Positions 33,668-42,875 of a stretch of DNA of 64,000 nucleotides are shown piece after piece (the stretch's first letter is position 1; each line of letters begins with the position of its first letter). The notes beneath the pieces are model-generated. The model was not told the origin of the DNA. It saw nothing but the letters and a program-made list of their open reading frames with translations, and did no database searches. The stretch is taken from positions 43,549 through 107,548 of the forward strand of contig JAZNCH010000002.1 in the NCBI GenBank assembly GCA_045587445.1, written 5' to 3'. Made by a program: the position numbers and the translations under genes. This DNA comes from RGIG1995 sp045587445. GTDB taxonomy: Bacteria; Bacillota; Clostridia; Oscillospirales; CAG-272.

Positions 33668-35731
33668 ATGGGAAAAGTTCAGACACAAGACATCAGAAAC
33701 ATTGTATTACTCGGTCATGGCGGTTGCGGTAAAACGTCAATTGCTGAGGCTGCATTATATTTAACAAAAGCAACCGACAGACTCGGAAAGCCCTCCGACG
33801 GCAATACCGTATGCGACTATGACCCCGAAGAAATAAAGAGAGGATTTTCACTTTCAGCAGCTATGGCTCCTGTAATGTGGAACGATACAAAGATTAACTT
33901 TATAGACACACCCGGATACCTTGATTTTGAAGGTGAAGTTGTTCAGGCAATAAGAGTTGCTGACAGTGCTCTTATTTCTGTAGATGCAAAAGCAGGTGTT
34001 GAAGTAGGTACAAAGCTTGCTTGGGACAACGCTACCGAAGCGGGAATTCCGAAAGCGTTCTTTATAAACAAATTTGACGACAAAGAAGCTAATTTTGACA
34101 ACGTATTCAATCAGTTAAAAGAAACGTTTGGAAACTTGGTATGTCCTCTTATCATACCTGTTGAAACAAATTCTAACCGCTTTGTTCATTTAGCTACTAT
34201 GAAAGAGCTTATTTATGCTCCCGACGGTACGTTTACCGAGAGCGATATATCTGCAGAAGACGGAGCTGTTGCTGAAAAATATCACGAAGCTCTTATGGAA
34301 TCCGTAGCCGAAACAAGCGACGAGCTTATGGAAAAATACTTTGCAGGCGAAGAAATTTCAAAGGCAGAAGTACTTGAAGCTATTAAAAACGGTCTTCTTG
34401 CGGGAACAATCGCCCCCATTATTTGCGGAAGCGCAGTTAAGCTTTGGGGTATAGCATCCTTGCTTAACGTATCTCTTGCATCTTTCCCCTCATTTACAAA
34501 CCACGAATACGAAAGAGTTATAGAAAACGGCGAAGAATCGCAAGTTGAAATTGATGTTAACGGCACAACAAGCCTCTTCGTATTTAAGACTGTTTCCGAC
34601 CCATTCGTTGGTAAGATGTCATTCTTCAAGGTTATGAACGGTGAATTGTGCCGCGATATGACTCTTAAGAATCTCCGCACCGAAGGAACGGAAAAATTTG
34701 CTCACTTCTACGTTATGAAGGGTAAGAAGCAGACCGAAGTTGACACACTCTGCTGCGGTGATATTGGTATGATTCCCAAGCTTTCGGGAACAGAAACAAA
34801 CGATACGCTTTCTGTAGGCAACGTTCTTCCTTACGCTCCCACAGTATATCCCGAATCCGTATTTACTATGGCATTCTCGCCCAAGGCTAAGGGTGATGAA
34901 GATAAGATTTCACAGGGTATTAACAGACTCCTCGAAGAAGATAAAACCCTTAAATATGAAAACAACACCGAAGTTAAGCAGATACTCATCTCGGGTCTCG
35001 GCGATATTCACCTTGACGTAGTTATATCAAAGCTTAAGTCCAGATACAACACCGACGTTGAAATGTCCAAGCCCAAGATTGCTTACAGAGAAACAATCAA
35101 GAAGAAAGTTCAGGTTGAAGGTAAGCATAAAAAGCAGTCAGGCGGTAGCGGTCAGTACGGACACGTTAAGATTACTTTTGCTCCCGGCGAGGATCTCGGT
35201 CTTACGTTTACACAGAGCGTTGTAGGCGGTAACGTACCGAAAAACTACTATCCCGCAGTCGAAAAGGGTCTTCTTGAAGCTATGCAAAAGGGTGTACTTG
35301 CAGGATTCCCCGTAGTTAACCTTGCGGCCGACCTGTTCGACGGTTCATATCACCCTGTTGACTCCAACGAAATTTCCTTTAAACTTGCAGCTATTCTTGC
35401 ATATAAAGCAGGTCTCGCACAGGCAGGTCCCGTTATTCTCGAGCCAGTAGGTCTTCTTAAAGTTAGAATTCCCACCGATATGATGGGCGACGTTATCGGC
35501 GATATAAACAAGAGAAGAGGCAGAATCCTCGGTATGAACGCCGATGAATCCAAGAAGGGCTATTCGATAGTTGAAGCAGAAGTTCCGAAATCAGAAATGC
35601 TTGATTACGCGATTATTATGCGTGCTATCTCGGGAGGTCTCGGAAGATATACCTTTGAATTTGTTCGTTACGAAGAAGTTCCCGGTATGGTTTCTCAGAA
35701 GATTATCGAAGCGGCTCAAAAAGCTGAATAA
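33668..35731 (+). CDS. Elongation factor G paralogue (EF-G2-like)
   Basis: This 687-residue translational GTPase has the full EF-G domain set. The P-loop is GHGGCGKTS, where canonical EF-G has AHIDAGKTT, followed by DTPGY and NKFD in the G domain. Domains II to V follow, with SGGSGQYGHVKI in domain IV and YTFEFVRYEEVP at the C-terminus. The GHGGCGKT loop marks the EF-G-like/EF-G2 group, not the essential FusA encoded in the str operon. Such paralogues may act in ribosome recycling or stress translation; the role is unproven. It has AAGGAG upstream and a strong terminator. Confidence 0.88.
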   Translation: MGKVQTQDIRNIVLLGHGGCGKTSIAEAALYLTKATDRLGKPSDGNTVCDYDPEEIKRGFSLSAAMAPVMWNDTKINFIDTPGYLDFEGEVVQAIRVADSALISVDAKAGVEVGTKLAWDNATEAGIPKAFFINKFDDKEANFDNVFNQLKETFGNLVCPLIIPVETNSNRFVHLATMKELIYAPDGTFTESDISAEDGAVAEKYHEALMESVAETSDELMEKYFAGEEISKAEVLEAIKNGLLAGTIAPIICGSAVKLWGIASLLNVSLASFPSFTNHEYERVIENGEESQVEIDVNGTTSLFVFKTVSDPFVGKMSFFKVMNGELCRDMTLKNLRTEGTEKFAHFYVMKGKKQTEVDTLCCGDIGMIPKLSGTETNDTLSVGNVLPYAPTVYPESVFTMAFSPKAKGDEDKISQGINRLLEEDKTLKYENNTEVKQILISGLGDIHLDVVISKLKSRYNTDVEMSKPKIAYRETIKKKVQVEGKHKKQSGGSGQYGHVKITFAPGEDLGLTFTQSVVGGNVPKNYYPAVEKGLLEAMQKGVLAGFPVVNLAADLFDGSYHPVDSNEISFKLAAILAYKAGLAQAGPVILEPVGLLKVRIPTDMMGDVIGDINKRRGRILGMNADESKKGYSIVEAEVPKSEMLDYAIIMRAISGGLGRYTFEFVRYEEVPGMVSQKIIEAAQKAE

Positions 35732-35741
35732 TATTATATTT

Positions 35742-35783
35742 AAACCTAAAAGGAAACTCCGAAAAGAGTTTCCTTTTAGGTTT
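35742..35783 (+). terminator. Terminator of the EF-G paralogue
   Basis: AAACCTAAAAGGAAACTC and GAGTTTCCTTTTAGGTTT are perfect 18-base arms. Confidence 0.92.
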
Positions 35784-36076
35784 GTTGTTTATAATTTTCA
35801 GGGCATTCCCTGAAACCCACAAGGGGCGTTTTTTCAAAAACGCCCCTTGACCCCCAAAAACTTTAATAAAGGAAATTAGTGTAGGAATATTGTTTGTACA
35901 AACAATAATTAGTCGCACAGACCAAGAGAGGCAAGTTCTTTGCCAAGCTTTCTTTAAATAATACCCCTTCCACCATCTTCGATGGTCCCCCTCCCCCAAT
36001 GGGGAGGCTTGGGGTTTGTACAAACCAGAGATTCAAGGTTTCTTTGCTTACTTTCTTTCCTTAAAAGAAAGTAAGT
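35784..36076. repeat. Repeat-rich intergenic region with several palindromes
   Basis: The region holds a GGGGCG/CGCCCC hairpin near 35823-35848, the 20-base perfect palindrome TATTGTTTGTACAAACAATA at 35888-35907, a module B copy (35914-35954) with GGCAAGTTCTTTGCC, GGTTTGTACAAACC near 36013-36026, and an inverted module A copy at 36030-36075 with CTTACTTTCTTT / AAAGAAAGTAAG. The rest up to mnmE (36153) shows nothing coding. Confidence 0.85.
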
Positions 36077-36152
36077 GTTCATACTATATTCATATATATT
36101 ATGTAAAATACACTTAAGACAGAATGCTAAAAAAGAAAAGAGTAAATAAAAA

Positions 36153-37526
36153 ATGAGTACAATATCCGCAATATCCACCGCTTTTGGTAAGGGCGGTATA
36201 GCTGTAATAAGGCTATCGGGCGAGGGTGCTATTGATATTTTAAATAAGGTATTTAAACCGGTGGGGAATAAGTCTATAGAAGATTTTGCCCCCAATACAC
36301 TCGTATATGGTAATATCTATAAAGAAGATAAGCTTATTGACAGAGGAATGGCCGTTTATTTTAAAGCACCTAAGTCATATACAGGCGAAGATTCAGCAGA
36401 AATACACTGTCATGGCGGTATATTGCTGTCCCAAATGGTGCTTGAAGCAACGTTTTTAGCCGGTGCAACACCCGCAGGTCCCGGAGAATTCACGCAGAGG
36501 GCATTTTTGTCGGGTAAAATGGGACTTTCTCAAGCTGAGGCGGTAATTGACCTTATCGATGCACAAAGTGAATCTAAGGCCGCTTTGGCGGCTTCTCAGG
36601 CTGACGGCCGTTTGTCAAAAAGAGTAAACGAGTTATATTCCGAGCTTATGACGATAGTAAGCAGTATTTATGCTTATATCGACTATCCCGACGAGGATTT
36701 GACCGATATATCGATAGACGATATGAAATCGGGACTCGACGGCATAAGAAAAAGCCTTGAAGACCTCAAAAAGACCTACAAGACGGGTAGAGCTGTATGT
36801 GAGGGCCTGAATACCGTTATTGCGGGTAAGCCAAATACGGGTAAATCTTCACTTTTGAATATGCTTCTCGGCGAAGACAGAGCAATAGTTACTCCCATTG
36901 CGGGAACAACGCGTGATACCGTTGAAGAGACTGTATCTGCAGGTCAAGTTTTGCTCAGACTTTGCGATACGGCGGGTATACATACCGCCACCGACGAGGT
37001 TGAAGAGATAGGCGTAAAGAGAGCTATTGCAAAGGTGAAGAACGCAGAGCTTGTTTTGGCTGTTTTTGACGGCTCTGCTGAGCTTGACGGCGAAGATATG
37101 GAAGTTATAAAACAACTGAAAACCTTAGAAGATAAGACTATTATCGTAGTGCTTAATAAAAACGACGTTGGAACAAAGCTCGACAAAAAACAGTTTGAGA
37201 CTATAACCCCATACGTTGTGGATATTTCCGCAAAAGAAAATAACGGAAAAACAGAGCTGGTTGAACTTATTGAGCAGATATATATCGACGGTGAGATAGA
37301 ATATTCGTCTGCATGTGTTGTAACGAACGCCCGACAATTTGCATCTATTGTAAATTCAGTAAACCATATTAATAACGCACTTTCCGCCTTAAACGAAGGC
37401 TTTACACAGGATATAGCGGGAATGGAGCTTGAACTTACACTGTCAGAACTCGGAAACCTCGACGGAAGAAAGGTTACCGAAGACGTGGTACACAACATAT
37501 TCGGCAGATTTTGCGTAGGAAAATAA
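36153..37526 (+). CDS. mnmE: tRNA uridine-5-carboxymethylaminomethyl modification GTPase MnmE
   Basis: MnmE, with MnmG, modifies the wobble uridine of several tRNAs. The 457-residue protein has the folate-binding N-domain (TFGKGGIAVIRLSG-like start, SGEGAIDI), an inserted G domain with GKPNTGKSS near residue 225, AGTTRDTVEE, DTAGI and NKND, and the C-terminal FCVGK with the essential Cys. The usual neighbour mnmG is not in the window, and mnmE lies on the opposite strand from the jag-yidC-rnpA-rpmH block it normally joins. The Shine-Dalgarno is weak. Confidence 0.97.
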   Translation: MSTISAISTAFGKGGIAVIRLSGEGAIDILNKVFKPVGNKSIEDFAPNTLVYGNIYKEDKLIDRGMAVYFKAPKSYTGEDSAEIHCHGGILLSQMVLEATFLAGATPAGPGEFTQRAFLSGKMGLSQAEAVIDLIDAQSESKAALAASQADGRLSKRVNELYSELMTIVSSIYAYIDYPDEDLTDISIDDMKSGLDGIRKSLEDLKKTYKTGRAVCEGLNTVIAGKPNTGKSSLLNMLLGEDRAIVTPIAGTTRDTVEETVSAGQVLLRLCDTAGIHTATDEVEEIGVKRAIAKVKNAELVLAVFDGSAELDGEDMEVIKQLKTLEDKTIIVVLNKNDVGTKLDKKQFETITPYVVDISAKENNGKTELVELIEQIYIDGEIEYSSACVVTNARQFASIVNSVNHINNALSALNEGFTQDIAGMELELTLSELGNLDGRKVTEDVVHNIFGRFCVGK

Positions 37527-37536
37527 ATACCAAAAC

Positions 37537-37562
37537 AAAAAATCCTCTGACGAGGATTTTTT
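37537..37562. terminator. Bidirectional terminator between mnmE and the OGG gene
   Basis: AAAAAATCCTC and GAGGATTTTTT pair perfectly around TGAC. Confidence 0.9.
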
Positions 37563-38400
37563 ATTTATTATATCTTTCATAATAGAACAAATACTGCTGA
37601 ATCATACCGGCATAGGCACCGAGGTTAGTTAAATCAAGTCCGTCGGGATAATACTTTTCGAGAACTCTTTTTACCCAAACGTCAACAGGGAAAGCATCAG
37701 TTTTATTAAAACCGAAAAGCAGGGCACACGAAGCTACTTTAAGTCCTACGCCTTTTATTTGCATAAGATATTCCAAGGCTTCGTCTGTTGTCATTTTGTC
37801 AACAGCTAAAAGGTTAATTTTCCCAGTTACGACCTTTTCTGCAGCATCGTAAATATACTTGGCTCTGAAGCCGGTTTTCAGCTCAAATATCCTGTCAACT
37901 CCGGCTCTGTAAAGAGCCTCGGCAGTGGGAAAAGCATAATGTGTTTCGTCGATTTTTTCGCCGAATTCTCGGCTCATATTTTCGATTATTTTCTTAATTC
38001 TCGGGATATTGTTGTTTTGTGAAATAATAAACGAACAAAGGGCTTCCCAACCGTCTTGACGTAATATACGGATACCACTTCCGTATTCAATTGCTTTCTT
38101 TATAGTATCGTCATCGTTAAGCCTTGTTATAATGTCGCTGTCAACCGCCGAGTAGTCCTCGTCAAGTGCAAGGTATCGGCAAAACCTTTCATCAAACTCC
38201 GACTTTGTTATACCGTATATTTTAACCGAATCACTGTTCTCTTGCTCAAAGTAAAGCACTTTGCCGTAAGCGATGCCCTCGATTCCGTTACCGACAGAGT
38301 CAAAACGAAAGCATTGACCGCAGTCAAATATCTTGCTTATGGAAAAACGGTCGAGACCATTTATTTCTATGTATTTTTCTTTTTCTGTTACGCTAAACAT
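37561..38400 (-). CDS. 8-oxoguanine DNA glycosylase (OGG1-like)
   Basis: The enzyme removes 8-oxoguanine from DNA and nicks the strand. The 279-residue protein has the OGG N-domain (FDCGQCFRF), the HhH-GPD core (CSFIISQNNNIPRI) and the catalytic pair K221 in GVGLKVASC and D240 in FPVDVWVKR. The 19-residue spacing equals that of K249/D268 in human OGG1. It is a single gene on the minus strand, divergent from the DUF6062 gene. Confidence 0.93.
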   Translation of the reverse strand: MFSVTEKEKYIEINGLDRFSISKIFDCGQCFRFDSVGNGIEGIAYGKVLYFEQENSDSVKIYGITKSEFDERFCRYLALDEDYSAVDSDIITRLNDDDTIKKAIEYGSGIRILRQDGWEALCSFIISQNNNIPRIKKIIENMSREFGEKIDETHYAFPTAEALYRAGVDRIFELKTGFRAKYIYDAAEKVVTGKINLLAVDKMTTDEALEYLMQIKGVGLKVASCALLFGFNKTDAFPVDVWVKRVLEKYYPDGLDLTNLGAYAGMIQQYLFYYERYNK

Positions 38401-38425
38401 TTACAATTCCTTTTTATAAAAACTA

Positions 38426-38454
38426 TTGTGTATTCCTTGGTTAAATGGTATAAT
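38426..38454 (+). promoter_or_regulatory. Promoter of the DUF6062 gene
   Basis: TTGTGT and TATAAT are separated by 17 bases, about 32 bases upstream of the ATG. Confidence 0.65.
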
Positions 38455-38486
38455 GATACAAACGATATTAAAGGGGAATTTTTCTT

Positions 38487-39167
38487 ATGGAAAAAATATA
38501 TACAATACCCGTCAACGAGGCTTTTGATGCCTGTATGGAAGATAAAACAAAGGGCTGTCCTTTCTGCGAAATGTTCAGAAAGGTTCAAGAAAACGAGCTT
38601 GACCTTATTCTCGGCGCATCTATGATGGAGCCCGACGTTCGTATCAAGACAAACGAAATGGGCTTCTGCGATAAGCACCTTTCTATGATGATGAAACGAA
38701 AGAACAGACTCGGTCTTGCTCTTATGCTCGAAAGCCACTTGGCTCACGTAGCAAAAGAATCAAAAGGCTTCGGAGCTATTAAAAAGGTCGAAAAGATTAA
38801 CGACAGCTGTTACATCTGCTCCCGTATCGACTACCATATCGAAAGAATGTTCGAGACTGCCGCTTGGCTTTACGATACCGACAGAGCCTTTGAAGAAAAG
38901 ATTAAGAATCAATCATATTTCTGCTTGAACCACTACCATAAGTTTTTGACTGCCGGTAAAAATGAACTTAACAGAAAGAAATATGCCGACTTTGAACGTC
39001 TTGTTTCAAAGGTTAATGAGACATACCTCACAGAGCTAAGTGCAGACGTAAGCTGGTTCTGTAAAAAGTTTGACTATAGGTACGATGAAGAGCCTTGGGG
39101 TAACGCGAAGAACGCCCCCGAAAGAGCTATTAAATTCTTGACCGGTAGCTTGACAGACGTTGAATAA
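38487..39167 (+). CDS. DUF6062-type Cys-rich protein
   Basis: The 226-residue protein has four paired metal-ligand motifs: CPFC near 24-27, CDKH near 61, CYIC near 108 and CLNH near 145, suggesting two zinc or iron-sulphur sites in a soluble helical protein. I recognise the pattern as DUF6062, a family without known function in anaerobic Firmicutes. It has AAAGGGG upstream and its own promoter. A module A repeat begins at its stop codon. Confidence 0.82.
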   Translation: MEKIYTIPVNEAFDACMEDKTKGCPFCEMFRKVQENELDLILGASMMEPDVRIKTNEMGFCDKHLSMMMKRKNRLGLALMLESHLAHVAKESKGFGAIKKVEKINDSCYICSRIDYHIERMFETAAWLYDTDRAFEEKIKNQSYFCLNHYHKFLTAGKNELNRKKYADFERLVSKVNETYLTELSADVSWFCKKFDYRYDEEPWGNAKNAPERAIKFLTGSLTDVE

Positions 39168-39230
39168 CCCCCCTACTTTCTTTGAGGAAGAAAGTAGGCA
39201 AAGACCCTTGAATAATTGGTCTGTGCCACT
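39168..39230. repeat. Module A repeat copy
   Basis: CCTACTTTCTT (39172-39182) and AAGAAAGTAGG (39188-39198) are followed by GCAAAGACCCTTGAATAATT, matching the 26.3-kb copy. Confidence 0.85.
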
Positions 39231-39311
39231 TTTTATCATTTGTGCGAACAATTTATCTTAATATTAAAGCGGAGGGGAATCCCCTACGCTTTTTAAAGTT
39301 TTTGAGGGTTT

Positions 39312-39335
39312 GGGAACTTTTTTCAAAAAGTTCCC
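39312..39335 (-). terminator. thiI terminator
   Basis: GGGAACTTTTT and AAAAAGTTCCC pair perfectly just past the thiI stop. Confidence 0.75.
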
Positions 39336-39343
39336 TTATTTTT

Positions 39344-40522
39344 TTACACTTCCGGCTCTATTTTTATTGTCTGGAGTGATTCCATTGCTTCTTTTTCGAG
39401 GGCTTCTATATCAATCTTCGATTCTTGTTCAAGCACACGGAACATTTCGGGGCGAGTCTTGGGGTGTTTAGGAGTAAACACTGTACAACAATCTTCGTAT
39501 GGAAGTATTGAAGTCTCAAACGTATTAATCTTTCTTGAAATAGTAATAATCTCTTCTTTATCCATACCGATACAAGGTCTAAAAACGGGCATATTTACAA
39601 CAGAGTCGGTAACGTTCAGCGCATCTAAAGTCTGACTTGCAACCTGACCTAAGCTTTCACCTGTAATAAGTGCACGGCACTTATTTCTGTTTGCAACCTT
39701 TTCTGCAAGACGCATCATAAAACGACGGAGCAACAGAGTAAAATATTCCTCGTCGCAAAGTCGTCTCAATTCCTCTTGGATATGAGTAAGAGAAATAACG
39801 TGCACGTAGATATTACCCGAATATACGGAAACAAGTCTTGCAAGCTGCAATACCTTTTCTTTTGCTCTCTCGCTTGTATAGGGGAAGCTTTCAAAGTGAA
39901 CTGCATCAAGATTAAGTCCCCTCTTCGACATCATATAACCTGCAACAGGGCTGTCAATACCACCCGAAAGCAAAAGCATAGCCTTACCGTTTGAGCCTAC
40001 GGGCATACCGCCGGCACCCTTAAAGGCACCTGCGTGAACATAAGCGTTGGTTTCACGAAGCTCAATTCTAACGGTTATTTCAGGGTTATCCATACTAACT
40101 TTAAGTCTCGGCATAACCTCAAGCACAGCACCGCCTACCTCTGCCGCAATCTGCGGAGAGGTCAAGGGAAATTTCTTGTCAGAGCGTCTTGCTTCAGCCT
40201 TAAAGCTCTTTTTACCTTCAAGATATTGGGGCAGATATTCTGCCGCCTTTTTCTTTATATCATCAATATTCTTTTCGCAAACAACGGCACGGCTAACCGA
40301 AACAAAGCCAAATACTTTAAGAGCTGCCTCAAATGCACCGTCAATATCGGCAAAATCGTCTAACGGCTCAACGTATGTTGTTGACTGTGATGCGGAAACC
40401 TTAAAATTACCGTAAGGCTTGATACATTCCTTAAGTCTCTTTGCCAAAAGGTCCTCAAACCACTTTCTGTTAAGTCCCTTTAGTACGAGTTCGCCCTGTT
40501 TACACAAAAGTATTTCTTTCAT
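39344..40522 (-). CDS. thiI: tRNA 4-thiouridine synthetase ThiI
   Basis: ThiI adenylates U8 of tRNA for sulphur transfer and supports thiazole synthesis in some species. The 392-residue protein has a ferredoxin-like/THUMP N-part (to about 170) and the PP-loop SGGIDSP at 186-192, then GESLGQVASQTLDAL. The C-terminal rhodanese domain of E. coli ThiI is absent, as is normal for Firmicutes. A consensus promoter lies at 40559-40587. A cysteine desulphurase gene is not adjacent. Confidence 0.95.
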   Translation of the reverse strand: MKEILLCKQGELVLKGLNRKWFEDLLAKRLKECIKPYGNFKVSASQSTTYVEPLDDFADIDGAFEAALKVFGFVSVSRAVVCEKNIDDIKKKAAEYLPQYLEGKKSFKAEARRSDKKFPLTSPQIAAEVGGAVLEVMPRLKVSMDNPEITVRIELRETNAYVHAGAFKGAGGMPVGSNGKAMLLLSGGIDSPVAGYMMSKRGLNLDAVHFESFPYTSERAKEKVLQLARLVSVYSGNIYVHVISLTHIQEELRRLCDEEYFTLLLRRFMMRLAEKVANRNKCRALITGESLGQVASQTLDALNVTDSVVNMPVFRPCIGMDKEEIITISRKINTFETSILPYEDCCTVFTPKHPKTRPEMFRVLEQESKIDIEALEKEAMESLQTIKIEPEV

Positions 40523-40558
40523 TTCTCATTTTCCTTTTTTCTTTATAATGTCTTATTG

Positions 40559-40587
40559 ATTTTACACCAAATAAATCTTTATGTCAA
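40559..40587 (-). promoter_or_regulatory. Promoter of thiI
   Basis: TTGACA and TAAAAT are separated by 17 bases on the minus strand. Confidence 0.75.
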
Positions 40588-40613
40588 GAAGATAAAATCT
40601 TCCTTAAAATAAA

Positions 40614-40747
40614 CTTACTTTCTTCCCGCTTTCTTTCGTAGAAAGCTTGGCAAAGAACTTGCCTCTCGGGTTTCTACAAATTATTATTAGTAGTACAGAC
40701 CCATTATTAAAAGGTTCTTTGCTTACTTTCTTCCTTAAAGAAAGTAG
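40614..40747. repeat. Inverted module A plus module B repeat copy
   Basis: On the minus strand the order is the AAGAAAGTAGG palindrome, GCAAAGAACCTT, a GTCTGTAC segment, then GAGGCAAGTTCTTTGCCAAG and a CTTTCTACGAAAGAAAG hairpin. It fills the gap between jag and thiI. Confidence 0.85.
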
Positions 40748-40767
40748 GGCGACCGTTTTGGCCGCCC
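40747..40767 (-). terminator. Hairpin after jag
   Basis: GGGCGACC and GGCCGCCC pair with one wobble around a T-rich loop. Confidence 0.55.
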
Positions 40768-40779
40768 TTAAGTTCTTGT

Positions 40780-41430
40780 TTATTTATTCTTTTTAACTTT
40801 GTCTTCGAGGCAGATAACAATTTTTCTGTTATCGTCGGAACCGATAGAGTATGTTGACACGCCCTCAATATCCTGAATTTCGGAATGAATAATTCTTCTT
40901 TCGTAGGGGTTCATAGGTTCAAGAGTCATATTTCTGCCGTTTTTGCGAACTCTTGCAGCCATTCTTCTTGCGAGAGTTCTGAGAGTTTCTTCTCTCTTAG
41001 CTCTGTAGTTTTCAATATCTACGGTAATCTTTGAGTAATCGTCTTTGTCTTCGTCGCCCTTGTTTGCAGTAAGGTTTGCAAGGTACTGCACAGCATCAAG
41101 AGTCTCACCATGATGACCGATAAGCATACCTGCCGCCTCACCCTCAAGAGTAATCTTAAGATCCTTGCCGTTTACTACTTCATTCTTAACCTCAACGTCA
41201 AGCTCCAGATTTTTTACAAGAGTAGTAACGAAGTCAACAGCCTTTATACCTGCACTCATTTCGCAGTATACTCTAACCTTAGCGGGAGTCTCACCAAAAC
41301 CGAGAAATCCCTTTTTGGCGTTTTCTATAACTTCATACTGTGCTTTTTCGGCAACAACGTTAAGTTCTTTTAAGCCTTTTTCTATAGCATCTTCAACAGT
41401 CTTTCCGTAAACTATAACTTCACGTATCAT
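40780..41430 (-). CDS. jag: RNA-binding protein Jag/KhpB
   Basis: KhpB is an RNA chaperone that affects division and envelope growth. The 216-residue protein has a Jag-N domain with KGFLGFG near residue 40, a KH domain with GMLIGHHGETLDAVQYL near 100-117, and an R3H domain with NPYERRIIHSEI near 174-185. It follows yidC by 41 bases in the conserved rpmH-rnpA-yidD-yidC-jag order and has AAAGGAG upstream. Confidence 0.95.
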   Translation of the reverse strand: MIREVIVYGKTVEDAIEKGLKELNVVAEKAQYEVIENAKKGFLGFGETPAKVRVYCEMSAGIKAVDFVTTLVKNLELDVEVKNEVVNGKDLKITLEGEAAGMLIGHHGETLDAVQYLANLTANKGDEDKDDYSKITVDIENYRAKREETLRTLARRMAARVRKNGRNMTLEPMNPYERRIIHSEIQDIEGVSTYSIGSDDNRKIVICLEDKVKKNK

Positions 41431-41471
41431 CTGTTTAATTCTCCTTTATATAAAGTGTCTTTAACATTCGG

Positions 41472-42614
41472 TTATTCGTCTTTCTTTTTCGTGTCGTCTT
41501 CTTGTACGTCAGACACTTCAATCATACCCGCGAGTCCATTTTTGGGAGCTTCTGACTTTTTCTTCTTTTCGGGTTCGGGAGCAATATAGTCCTCTTCATC
41601 AATTCTGTGAAGTGAACGTACCTTTTTCTTTTCGCCCGTACCGCTTGAAGATTTCTTTGTTTTTGACTTACCGTTCATTTCTCTTTCAGCATTCTTATAA
41701 TCCTCTTCGGTAAACTTAGGCAAGGGCATAACCTTTGCCAAGATAATCTGCTGAATAGTACCGAAAATATTATTGAACATCCAATAAATACCGATAACCG
41801 CAGGAACGATAAACGTGATATATACGCTCATCAAGGGCATCATCCAGTCCATCATTTTTGTGGAACAGCCGGCAGCGGGGTCGTTATTTTGTACGCCTTC
41901 GTTGGGGTTGTACATAAACTTCTTGTTTATCTTCATAGACAAAAAGCTTATCACAAACGTCAAAACGGGAACCAACCATAAAATAGTAATTGTATTAATA
42001 GCGGGAGTTTCTGCAAGATTAAGCCCGAAAATATTGAAGTTCGGGAGCTCTTCTACAGATTTAACGTACTCGCTTATTTGCGAGCTGAATTCGTTGAAAT
42101 TATTTTTAATAATATCAACGAGCTGAATTTGGGACATAGACTTAATAGCCTTTTCAACAGTTTGTCCTTCAGTCAAAGTTTTTGAAACAATTTCTTTAAG
42201 AGCATCGCTCTCGGTTATTGCCTTAACAACGTCTTTTGGAATACGGCAAAGGAATTCCAATGGTCTGATAATTACCTGATAAAGACCGAGCAATATAGGA
42301 AGCTGAATAAGAAGAGGCAAACAACCACCCATTGGGTTGTAGTTCTCTCTGGTATAGAGATCCATTATTTCGTTCTGCATCTTTTGCTGAGTCGGCTGAT
42401 CGTTTCTTCCCGCATACTTTTTGCGGATAGCCATTTCTTTTGGTCTCAGCGTAGCCTGCTTAATGGAATTTTTTTGCTGCTTTATGCTCAAAGGCAGCAT
42501 TGCAATTTTTACTACAATTGCAAACAAAATAAGACCTACGAGATAATTTTTTCCGCCGATTATATAACAAAATTCGACGACGTAGGCAAACAGTTTAAGA
42601 ATTGCGTCTATCAA
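41472..42614 (-). CDS. yidC: Membrane protein insertase YidC
   Basis: YidC inserts proteins into the membrane. The 380-residue protein starts at TTG (42614), supported by AAGGAG 7 bases upstream. It has membrane segments near 20-40, 95-115 (GGCLPLLIQLPILLGLY), 205-230 and 255-285, an insert of about 80 residues, and a basic/acidic C-terminal tail of about 90 residues typical of the ribosome-binding tails of Firmicute forms. There is no lipobox at its N-terminus. Confidence 0.95.
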   Translation of the reverse strand: MIDAILKLFAYVVEFCYIIGGKNYLVGLILFAIVVKIAMLPLSIKQQKNSIKQATLRPKEMAIRKKYAGRNDQPTQQKMQNEIMDLYTRENYNPMGGCLPLLIQLPILLGLYQVIIRPLEFLCRIPKDVVKAITESDALKEIVSKTLTEGQTVEKAIKSMSQIQLVDIIKNNFNEFSSQISEYVKSVEELPNFNIFGLNLAETPAINTITILWLVPVLTFVISFLSMKINKKFMYNPNEGVQNNDPAAGCSTKMMDWMMPLMSVYITFIVPAVIGIYWMFNNIFGTIQQIILAKVMPLPKFTEEDYKNAEREMNGKSKTKKSSSGTGEKKKVRSLHRIDEEDYIAPEPEKKKKSEAPKNGLAGMIEVSDVQEDDTKKKDE

Positions 42615-42647
42615 AGCTTTTCTCCTTCTTTTACAAATACATAATTC

Positions 42648-42875
42648 TTACTTTTTCTTTTTTTCGGGAACGGGATCGTAGCCTCCGCGGCAAAAAGGGT
42701 TACATCTGAGTATTCTCCATATAGCAAGAATACTACCCTTGAAAAATCCGTGAATTTCCAATGCCTCAATAGCATACTGTGAGCATGTGGGATAAAATCT
42801 GCATGAGGGCTTACTTTTCAGAGGCGAGATATATTTTTGATAGATTCTAATCAAAAAAATAAAAATCCGTTTCAT
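42648..42875 (-). CDS. yidD: Membrane protein insertion efficiency factor YidD
   Basis: The 75-residue protein shows the whole family pattern: RIYQKYISPLKS, CRFYPTCSQYAIEAL, and RCNPFCRGGYDPVP. The three conserved cysteines are in place. Its ATG overlaps the rnpA stop by 4 bases, implying translational coupling, and yidC follows. Confidence 0.96.
   Translation of the reverse strand: MKRIFIFLIRIYQKYISPLKSKPSCRFYPTCSQYAIEALEIHGFFKGSILAIWRILRCNPFCRGGYDPVPEKKKK

Noticed and set aside
35703..36295. Minus-strand frames across the repeat region before mnmE
   Set aside because: They run through repeat modules and terminator stems and overlap mnmE; composition is not protein-like.
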